A DNA stretch of 6,761 nt. Origin: Myxococcota bacterium. GTDB lineage: Bacteria; Myxococcota; Polyangia; GCA-2747355; JAKLHH01. Within the stretch, counting starts at the first letter, position 1. The number at the start of each line of letters is the position of its first letter. Shown here piece by piece: positions 1-4,832 of this stretch. Under the pieces are notes generated by a model that worked only from the letters and a program-made list of their open reading frames with translations, did not search any database and was not told the origin of the DNA. A program made the position numbers and the translations under genes. The DNA lies in contig JAKLHH010000421.1 in NCBI GenBank assembly GCA_022710245.1, positions 1-6,761 of the forward strand, written 5' to 3'.

Positions 1-1152
1 GACCTGGCGGCGATCACCGCGACCAGCAAGAGCGTGCTCCGCGCCTACGAGCTCGCGGATCAGTACCGCCGCGCGGGAGTGCCGGTGGTGATGGGGGGGA
101 TCCACGCGACGGCGCTCCCCGAGGAGGCGCTGCAGCACTGCGACGCCGTGGTCGTCGGCGAGGCCGAGGGGCTCTGGGAGCAGGTCCTGGAGGACGCGCG
201 GCGCCGGAGTCTGCGCCCGCTCTATCGCCACGCCGAGCTCCCCGACTACCGCCGCCCCGCGCGGCCGCGGCGCGAGCTGTTCCGCTCGCGCCGCTACGTG
301 CCCATCCACACGGTGCAGGCCTCGCGCGGCTGCCCCTTCGACTGCGAGTTCTGCTCGGTCACGCCGTTCTTCGGGCGCGAGTTCCGCCTGCGCGACCCCA
401 GCCACCTCGCCGCCGAGCTCGAGGCGCTCGACGGGCGCTGGGTGATGTTCGCCGACGACAACATCCTCGGCCACCCGCAGCACTCGCGGCGTCTGCTGCA
501 GGAGATCGCGCCGCTCGGCCTGCGCTGGTTCGGCCAGGCCTCGCTCTCCGGCCTCGAGCGCGAGGAGAACCTGCGGCTGCTCCGCGCGGCCGGCTGCCAG
601 GCGCTCTTCGTCGGCTTCGAGAGCGTCAACGCGGCGAGCCTGGCCGGCTGCGGCAAGCGGCAGAACCACCCCGAGCGCTATCTCGACGTGGTGCGCCGGC
701 TGCACCAGCACGGGATCGCGGTCTGGGCCTCGTTCGTCCTCGGCCTCGACGAGGACGGCGAAGACATCTTCGATCGCACGCTGGAGCTGGCGGTGCGCTC
801 CGGGGTGATCATGGCGCTCTTCGCCATGCCCACGCCCTACCCGGGCACCCGCCTCCACCGGCGGCTGCAGGCCGAGGGGCGCCTCCTCGACGAGCGCTGG
901 TGGCTGCGCCCGCGAGAGGACGAGCGCCCGCTGTTCCGGCCGCGGAAGATGAGCGCGGAGCAGCTGTACGCGGGCTGGCAGCGGACCTGGCGCGAGTTCT
1001 ACAGCGCGCGCTCCATCGCCGAGCGGCTCGCGCGCTCGGGCGCGACCTCTCTCTTCTCGGCGCTCTCCTTCCTGCCGCTCAACCTCCACCAGCGCCGCCT
1101 CACGCGCGAGAAGATCCTCGGCGGGCGGCGGTTCTTCCTCCGCGATCGCTAG
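1..1152 (+). CDS. B12-binding radical SAM protein (5' partial)
   Basis: The reading frame is already open at base 1 and ends with TAG at 1150-1152, so the true start lies upstream; the GTG at 34 is internal. The first residues belong to a cobalamin-binding-like Rossmann domain: a helix with AYELADQY, then the strand VVMGGIHAT and the family-typical VVGEAEGLW. The radical SAM 4Fe-4S motif CxxxCxxC (CPFDCEFC) is encoded at 331-354 and is followed by the core strands ADDNILG and LFVGFES. The C-terminal part (TPYPGTRL, then LFRPRKMSAEQL and WREFYSARSI) resembles the DUF4070-type tail of this family. Members reductively cleave S-adenosylmethionine and often methylate or rearrange unreactive carbons; the substrate cannot be told here. 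Family members are usually about 450-500 residues and 383 codons are present, so roughly the first 70-100 residues are missing. It converges on pssA. Confidence 0.92.
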   Translation, partial: DLAAITATSKSVLRAYELADQYRRAGVPVVMGGIHATALPEEALQHCDAVVVGEAEGLWEQVLEDARRRSLRPLYRHAELPDYRRPARPRRELFRSRRYVPIHTVQASRGCPFDCEFCSVTPFFGREFRLRDPSHLAAELEALDGRWVMFADDNILGHPQHSRRLLQEIAPLGLRWFGQASLSGLEREENLRLLRAAGCQALFVGFESVNAASLAGCGKRQNHPERYLDVVRRLHQHGIAVWASFVLGLDEDGEDIFDRTLELAVRSGVIMALFAMPTPYPGTRLHRRLQAEGRLLDERWWLRPREDERPLFRPRKMSAEQLYAGWQRTWREFYSARSIAERLARSGATSLFSALSFLPLNLHQRRLTREKILGGRRFFLRDR

Positions 1153-1183
1153 CGCGTGATCGTTCCCTCGGACCCGCTCATCC

Positions 1184-1205
1184 GGCGCCGTGGATCACCG
1201 GTGCC
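1184..1205. terminator. weak hairpin between convergent genes
   Basis: GGCGCCG (1184-1190) can pair with CGGTGCC (1199-1205) around an 8-nt loop, giving a 7-bp stem with one G-U wobble. It lies in the 106-bp gap between the convergent stops of the radical SAM gene and pssA, where a bidirectional terminator would be expected. No T-run follows on either strand, so it is not a classic intrinsic terminator, and in DNA this GC-rich a stem of this size can arise by chance. Confidence 0.25.
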
Positions 1206-1258
1206 GCCTCGACTTGCTGGGAAGATGTCGTGAGCGAGCCGACGTGGAACCGCGGCAG

Positions 1259-2146
1259 CTAGTCCGCGACGGGCGAGCGCTCGACCTCACCCTCGGGGAG
1301 CGAGGGCGCCGAGGCGGCGGGCGAGTCGGAGATCATCGACTCGTCGATCATCGAGTCGTCGTCCACCGACCGCTGCGGCGGCGGGGCCGCCTTGGCGGCG
1401 CTGGGCGAGAGCTTCGGCGGCTTGATCCCCTTGGCGAGCGCCCAGATCAGCCCCGGGATGAGGTAGATGAGGCCGAGCGCGAGGAGGTACTCGGGCAGGA
1501 TGCGCAGCAGGGCGAAGACGTAGACGAAGAGCAGGCTCGCCAGCGTGAAGACGTTCATCACCAGCGTCTTGCGCTTGCCGATCTTGGGCAGCGGCAGGCG
1601 GCTCACCATCAGCAGCGCGAAGACCAGCATCAGCGCCGGCGCCAGCTCGAAGACGAGCGGCGGAGCACTGTACTTGCGCGCGGTGAGGAAGGCGCAGCTG
1701 ACCAGCGCACCGCAGGTGGTGGTGGGGATGCCGAAGAAGAACTCCTTGCCGTAGACGTCGGTGAGGACGTTGAACTTGGCGAGGCGCAGCGCGGCCCCGA
1801 TCACGTAGAGGAAGCAGCCCGCATAGACGGCGGCGCGGTAGAGCGGGAGCGTGGCGAGCGGGGTCTCGGCGCCCTTGCCGGTCAGGAAGGAGATGATCAG
1901 GATCGCCGGTGCGACCCCGAAGCTGACCAGGTCCGAGAGGCTGTCCATCTCGATGCCGAAGCGGCTGGACGCCTTCAGGGCGCGGGCGACGGTGCCGTCG
2001 GCCTTGTCGAGGAGGACGCAGAGGTTGATGTACCAGGCCGATGAGTCGAAGTGGCCGCTGATCGCCTCGGCGATCGAGATCAGCGCGGCGACGATGCTGA
2101 GGCAGGTGACGAGGTTGGGCAGGACGTAGCGCCACCGGCCGTTCAT
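1259..2146 (-). CDS. pssA: CDP-diacylglycerol-serine O-phosphatidyltransferase
   Basis: This is phosphatidylserine synthase, which makes phosphatidylserine from CDP-diacylglycerol and L-serine in the inner membrane, the first step toward phosphatidylethanolamine. With ATG at 2146 the protein has 295 residues. The CDP-alcohol phosphatidyltransferase signature DGxxAR-x8-G-x3-D-x3-D is complete (D50, G51, A54, R55, G64, D68, D72). RLAKFN (121-126) and the GIPTT motif (139-143) are typical of bacterial PssA rather than PgsA. About eight hydrophobic segments run from LPNLVTCLSIV to the YLIPGLIWAL helix near residue 235. The last ~55 residues are a Pro/Ala/Ser and acidic tail, probably disordered. 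An in-frame TTG at 2182 would add 12 residues. I prefer ATG because the family N-terminus (RYVLPNLVT) starts right after it and a promoter ends exactly 6 nt before it. No Shine-Dalgarno sequence precedes the ATG. Confidence 0.93.
   Translation of the reverse strand: MNGRWRYVLPNLVTCLSIVAALISIAEAISGHFDSSAWYINLCVLLDKADGTVARALKASSRFGIEMDSLSDLVSFGVAPAILIISFLTGKGAETPLATLPLYRAAVYAGCFLYVIGAALRLAKFNVLTDVYGKEFFFGIPTTTCGALVSCAFLTARKYSAPPLVFELAPALMLVFALLMVSRLPLPKIGKRKTLVMNVFTLASLLFVYVFALLRILPEYLLALGLIYLIPGLIWALAKGIKPPKLSPSAAKAAPPPQRSVDDDSMIDESMISDSPAASAPSLPEGEVERSPVAD
1331..1360. repeat. 15-bp tandem repeat in the pssA tail
   Basis: Two adjacent 15-bp units (1331-1345 and 1346-1360) read gatcatcgactcgtc and gatcatcgagtcgtc and match at 14 of 15 positions. 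Read on the coding strand they give the acidic pentapeptide repeat DDSMI-DESMI in the C-terminal tail of PssA. In-frame duplication inside a disordered tail is a common and usually neutral event. Confidence 0.8.
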
Positions 2147-2182
2147 GGCAGCAGCATACGTTTTTTTGCCGCAGCGTGGCAA
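2147..2182 (-). promoter_or_regulatory. pssA promoter, possibly leaderless
   Basis: On the minus strand TTGCCA (2182-2177, 5 of 6 matches to the -35 consensus) is separated by 18 bp, including a run of seven A, from TATGCT (2158-2153, 4 of 6 matches to the -10). Six bases (2152-2147) then lead to ATG at 2146. The expected transcription start, 7 nt after the -10, is the A of that ATG, so the mRNA would be leaderless. This agrees with the absence of any Shine-Dalgarno sequence. The assignment comes from sequence alone. Confidence 0.5.
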
Positions 2183-2211
2183 GCCTCTGCAGCGTCAGGA
2201 TGTGTAAGGAG

Positions 2212-2240
2212 GGGCAACCTTGCTCTGACCGTGGGCAACC
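2212..2240. repeat. 21-bp spaced direct repeat upstream of pssA
   Basis: The 8-bp word gggcaacc occurs at 2212-2219 and again at 2233-2240, a 21-bp spacing (two helical turns). The pair lies between the stop codon of the transporter gene and the pssA -35 element, about 30-60 bp upstream of that -35. The placement on one face of the helix would suit an activator, but an 8-bp repeat is short and could be chance. Confidence 0.4.
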
Positions 2241-2256
2241 GGCGGCAGCGGGGCGC

Positions 2257-3189
2257 TCAGGCGGCGAACTCGTACTTCTTGAGGATCAGCTGCTCGTAGA
2301 GGTCGATGCCGCCCGCGGTGAGCCGCACCGTCTTGGGCTGGTTGGGGACGCCGTTGACCACCAGCTCGAGCGCGCCGTACTCCTTCAGGTAGAAGAGGTC
2401 GGGGATGATGTTCCGCTCGACGCCGGCCTGCTTCAGCTTCGCCTGCAGGTCCTCCAGCGTCATCTCCTCGAAGGCGTGCTCCTGCCAGTGCTTGTAGAGG
2501 ACGTCGAAGAGGTTGAAGCGCAGCGACCAGTCGTAGCCCTGCCGGCGCGGCGCCTGGAAGAGCGGGCCAGGGATCTTGAAGAGCTGCTTGCCGGCGGTGA
2601 TGTTGATCATCGTCCCGAAGGCGAGCCAGAGGGCGATGGCGGCGAGCGCGACGGTGAAGAGGAGGATGGCGAGGTCGAGCGGCTTCGCGGCGGCGAGCAC
2701 GCCCGCCTTGACCAGCCCGAACTTGGCGACCTTGGCGACGTAGAGGAGGTCGATGTCGAGGAGGAAGACGAAGAGCAGCTTGGAGAAGAAGCCGAAGCCG
2801 TAGGTGAAGACGATGAAGATGATGAGCATCGTCACGTCGACGGCGAAGACGGTGGAGGCAGTGGCGTAGACCCCGTCAGCGAAGGCGTTGAGCGCCCAGT
2901 AGTTGGTCAGCCAGCTGAAGGAGAAGGCGGTGAAGAGGGTGCCGCCGAAGAGGTTCTTGTTGGCGAAGCTCATCATGCCGGCGAGGAACTGGCAGCCAGC
3001 GCCGAAGAAGAGGCAGAAGATCGCGGCCGTCTTCATCGTGCCCTTGAGCTCGACCGGGCTCAGCCCGTAGCCGAGCGCCATCGGGATCAGCGCGGCGCAG
3101 GCGATGGCGAGCCCGATCAGCCCGAGGGGGCTCGGCTCGGCGAAGAGAGTCTGCGGCCTCGGGGTTGCGAGCTCTACCTTGCGGATCAT
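2257..3189 (-). CDS. acetate-uptake family transporter with winged-helix-like C-terminal domain
   Basis: The first ~210 of 310 residues match the acetate uptake transporter family (AceTr; GPR1/FUN34/YaaH, E. coli SatP), six-helix channels or H+ symporters for acetate and succinate. The signature AEPSPLGLIGLA (17-28) is the family's N-P-x-P-L-G-L motif with Glu for Asn. Helices lie near 21-42, 52-74, 80-103, 107-133, 134-155 and 170-196. The family's closing GK-x-L-x-x-x-G-P motif is present (GKQLFKIPGP, 200-209). SatP stops about here, but this protein continues ~100 soluble residues: helix FNLFDVLYKHWQEHAF (225-240), TLEDLQAKLKQAG (244-256), NIIPDLFYLKEYGALEL (260-276), a hairpin, then TVRLTAGGIDLYEQL, a winged-helix layout. 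ATG 3189 is preceded by a strong ribosome-binding site (3195-3207, GGAGAGGGAGAGG) at 5-nt spacing. pssA follows 110 bp downstream on the same strand. The transporter family is fairly secure; substrate and C-terminal role are inference. Confidence 0.82.
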   Translation of the reverse strand: MIRKVELATPRPQTLFAEPSPLGLIGLAIACAALIPMALGYGLSPVELKGTMKTAAIFCLFFGAGCQFLAGMMSFANKNLFGGTLFTAFSFSWLTNYWALNAFADGVYATASTVFAVDVTMLIIFIVFTYGFGFFSKLLFVFLLDIDLLYVAKVAKFGLVKAGVLAAAKPLDLAILLFTVALAAIALWLAFGTMINITAGKQLFKIPGPLFQAPRRQGYDWSLRFNLFDVLYKHWQEHAFEEMTLEDLQAKLKQAGVERNIIPDLFYLKEYGALELVVNGVPNQPKTVRLTAGGIDLYEQLILKKYEFAA

Positions 3190-3223
3190 GGTTTCCTCTC
3201 CCTCTCCAGCGGCGCGGAGGCGC

Positions 3224-3298
3224 CATGTTGCACAGCGTGACGATCATCCATAGTCCGCCTTACCGCATGGCGTCAATGACTTTTTGCAGTGCAACATG
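3224..3298. repeat. 10-bp perfect inverted repeat flanking the transporter promoter
   Basis: CATGTTGCAC at 3224-3233 is exactly repeated in reverse complement as GTGCAACATG at 3289-3298, with 55 bp between. Outside and inside the arms, cagcgt (3233-3238) and acgctg (3303-3308) are also complementary. The right arm overlaps an 11-bp palindrome, TTGCAGTGCAA (3284-3294). The arms bracket the predicted -35 and -10 of the transporter gene, one upstream and one just after the expected start, as expected for paired operators. A long-loop hairpin is the alternative. Confidence 0.6.
3247..3276 (-). promoter_or_regulatory. predicted promoter of the transporter gene
   Basis: Minus-strand TTGACG (3276-3271, 5 of 6) lies 18 bp upstream of TATGGA (3252-3247, 3 of 6). 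Transcription would begin near 3240 and give a 5' leader of about 50 nt with a strong ribosome-binding site at its end. The -10 match is modest. The -35 match and the same 18-bp spacer seen at the pssA and rlmM promoters support it. Confidence 0.45.
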
Positions 3299-3347
3299 AG
3301 CGACGCTGGCGCCCTGCTCGCGGCCTGCGGGCGTCCAGGCAGGAGGA

Positions 3348-4505
3348 CTACGATCGCCAGGCGGTGAGCGTGAACTCCTCGCGGTCGTGGTAGAGCTGCC
3401 GCGCGCGCAGATCCTGCCAGCCGCCCTCGGCGACCGCCGCGCAGATCTTCTCCACGAAGGTCACCCGCTGCTTCATCGGCAGCTTGAGGTTGGCGCAGAG
3501 CGTGCTCGCCCAGCGGCGGCGGCCCCACTTGGCGAGCAGCGCGGCCACCTCGAGCGGGCGCCAGGCCATGTCGCAGCAGAGCCAGTCGGCGCGCTCGTCG
3601 GGCGTGTAGTCGAAGGCGCTCCGCTGCAGGTGCAGCAGGCCGCGCCGCTTCCGGAGCGGGGCGGTCAGGCGCGCGGGATCGACGGCGATGACGCGGGCGC
3701 GGCGCTCGAGGAGGACCGCGGTCCAGCCGCCCGGCGCGGCGCCGAGGTCCACGCAGAGCTCACCGGCCTCGGGCGCCCGGCCGATCCAGTCGAAGGCCTC
3801 GACCAGCTTGCGCGCGGCCCGCGAGGGCGCCTCGCGCGGCATGCGCGAGCGCGCGCGGCCGCCGGCGCTGAGCGTCGGGCTGTGCTCGGCCCGCAGGGCG
3901 CCGACCAGCAGCCGCTCGGGCGAGAGCAGGCACAGCTGGCCGAGGAGCCCGCCGTAGCGGACCGCGTCGATCGGCTCCTCGGCGCGGCGCAGCGCGAGGT
4001 CGGGCCGCGCGGCCTCGAGCGCGGCGACCACCTCGCCCGCCAGGGCGGCGACGCGAGGCGCGAGCGGGTTCGTGGCGTCGGCGTCAGGGACCCAGGCCTG
4101 GAGGAGCCAGGCGCGGCGCTCGCCAGCCGCGGCCGCGTCGAGGGCGCGCGCGAGGGCCGCGGCGGCCTCGGCGGGCGCGGGCGCCAGCTCCGCCTCGAGG
4201 GCGAAGCCGGCGCGGGCGAAGACCGGCCAGGCCGACGGTTGCAAGTGCGGGTCCTCGCGGCCTCCGGCCGCTCCGGGATGAGACCGCCGCACGTCGCCCT
4301 GCTCGCCTCCTGCGGAGGCGCCAGGATGGGGGGCGACTTCGCTGCCGACCATCGAGGGCCCGAACCCGCGAGGGTCAGGGCGAGCCTTCGCGCGGGTGAG
4401 CTCCTCGGCGAGGTCCCCCTCGAAGCCAGGCCGGCAGGTCCAGACCCACATTGCGTCAGACGAGGAGCACGGATCCTTGGCTTCCGGCAGCTCGGGTGCT
4501 TCCAT
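3348..4505 (-). CDS. rlmM: 23S rRNA 2'-O-methyltransferase RlmM-like
   Basis: The C-terminal half closely follows E. coli RlmM, which methylates the 2'-OH of C2498 in the peptidyl-transferase centre of 23S rRNA using S-adenosylmethionine. Visible marks are APSRAARKLVEAF (226-238), the SAM-binding loop VDLGAAPGGW (252-261), CCDMAWRP (310-317), NLKLPMKQR (339-347) and RQLYHDREEFT (369-379). The RrmJ-type tetrad is K233, D312, K341 and E376 or E377. The N-terminus has the RlmM-like WTCRPGFEGDLAEEL (22-36), and FARAGF (96-101) matches the end of the same THUMP-like domain. Length is 385 residues against about 366 in E. coli. ATG 4505 has AGGAG 7 nt upstream; ATG 4451 (M19) lacks such a site. Residues ~40-90 use more A/T-ending codons than the rest and match the family poorly. 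The domain assignment is firm; the exact target base rests on homology. Confidence 0.87.
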   Translation of the reverse strand: MEAPELPEAKDPCSSSDAMWVWTCRPGFEGDLAEELTRAKARPDPRGFGPSMVGSEVAPHPGASAGGEQGDVRRSHPGAAGGREDPHLQPSAWPVFARAGFALEAELAPAPAEAAAALARALDAAAAGERRAWLLQAWVPDADATNPLAPRVAALAGEVVAALEAARPDLALRRAEEPIDAVRYGGLLGQLCLLSPERLLVGALRAEHSPTLSAGGRARSRMPREAPSRAARKLVEAFDWIGRAPEAGELCVDLGAAPGGWTAVLLERRARVIAVDPARLTAPLRKRRGLLHLQRSAFDYTPDERADWLCCDMAWRPLEVAALLAKWGRRRWASTLCANLKLPMKQRVTFVEKICAAVAEGGWQDLRARQLYHDREEFTLTAWRS

Positions 4506-4536
4506 CGGAGTGCTCCTGCCTCGGGGTGCTCCTGCC
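4505..4536. repeat. 16-bp tandem duplication over the rlmM ribosome-binding site
   Basis: The units tcggagtgctcctgcc (4505-4520) and tcggggtgctcctgcc (4521-4536) match at 15 of 16 positions. On the minus strand each carries AGGAG, so rlmM has two Shine-Dalgarno copies. The inner one (4517-4513) is 7 nt from the ATG at 4505 and is the one positioned to work; the outer copy is 16 nt further upstream. Confidence 0.75.
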
Positions 4537-4559
4537 CCGGGTTGCGACTCTGGCGGCGG

Positions 4560-4589
4560 AGGCTAGCGGCAGCCGTGAGGCGGCGTCAA
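4560..4589 (-). promoter_or_regulatory. predicted rlmM promoter
   Basis: Minus-strand TTGACG (4589-4584, 5 of 6) and TAGCCT (4565-4560, 3 of 6, with the key T-A and final T) are separated by 18 bp. The start of transcription would fall near 4553, leaving a leader of about 48 nt with the duplicated AGGAG sites. The -35 hexamer and spacer are identical to those predicted for the transporter gene. Confidence 0.45.
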
Positions 4590-4686
4590 GGTCGCGCTGC
4601 CCCTGATGCCCCTGACCGGAGAGATCACGGGCTGGCGAGCACCGGGCGCTTCACGGGTCACCAGCAGGTCGCGCTGACCCTGGCGT

Positions 4687-4720
4687 GCGCGATCGATTGC
4701 GACGCGCGCGATCGATCGCA
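4687..4720. repeat. paired GCGATCGATYGC near-palindromes
   Basis: gcgcgatcgattgcg (4687-4701) and gcgcgatcgatcgca (4706-4720) are direct copies 19 bp apart, matching at 13 of 15 positions. The second contains the perfect 12-bp palindrome GCGATCGATCGC (4708-4719); the first differs from it by one base. They end about 26 bp before the extended -10 of the lipoprotein gene, a position where a regulator could act. They could also simply be GATC/CGATCG-rich sequence. Confidence 0.45.
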
Positions 4721-4745
4721 GCGCCACGCCGAAGGCGCGCGGCTG

Positions 4746-4754
4746 TGGTAAAGT
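4746..4754 (+). promoter_or_regulatory. extended -10 promoter of the lipoprotein gene
   Basis: TGGTAAAGT gives a TGn extension followed by TAAAGT (4 of 6 to TATAAT). No -35-like hexamer stands 16-18 bp upstream, as is usual for extended -10 promoters. It is part of an 11-bp word (cggctgtggta, 4740-4750) repeated exactly before the next plus-strand gene. Transcription would start near 4761, about 72 nt before the ATG at 4833. Confidence 0.4.
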
Positions 4755-4832
4755 CAGCCCTCACCGCGGGGCGCAGGCGTTGTCGCACCGCCGGACCGCA
4801 GGTCAGGTCCGTCGAGCCGCTCGGAGGTCGAG

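Larger units (their letters stand above)
4506..4832. other. divergent intergenic region rlmM / lipoprotein gene
   Basis: These 327 bp separate the divergent starts of rlmM and the lipoprotein gene. I see no gene here; the only short frames lack ribosome-binding sites and family features. From left to right it holds the duplicated rlmM ribosome-binding site, the rlmM promoter (4560-4589), a 17-bp direct repeat (4589-4605 and 4666-4682, 16 of 17 identical), two copies of a GCGATCGATYGC near-palindrome (4687-4720), a likely extended -10 promoter (4746-4754), and the lipoprotein ribosome-binding site GGAGGT (4823-4828). Confidence 0.7.

Noticed and set aside
1190..2044. 284-codon open frame on the plus strand, opposite pssA
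   Set aside because: It is an Asp/Glu/Arg/Gln-rich shadow of pssA, whose CDP-alcohol phosphatidyltransferase motif is complete on the minus strand.
2147..2182. TTG start for PssA at 2182
   Set aside because: The only upstream purine run (AGAGG) is 2 nt from the TTG, too close to work well. The codon itself lies in the likely -35 element, and the conserved protein begins after ATG 2146.
2176..3240. 354-codon open frame on the plus strand, opposite the transporter gene
   Set aside because: It is a highly acidic Glu/Asp/Val/Gly low-complexity product, which is what the complement of hydrophobic transmembrane codons gives.
3306..3340. possible terminator after rlmM (GCCTG / CAGGC stem on the minus strand)
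   Set aside because: The stem is only about 5 bp and no T-run follows it directly; it is not better than chance in this base composition.
3387..4751. 454-codon open frame on the plus strand, opposite rlmM
   Set aside because: It is rich in Arg/Ala/Gly/Glu low-complexity sequence with no domain and lies antisense to a clear RlmM gene. Long antisense frames are expected when third positions are nearly all G or C.
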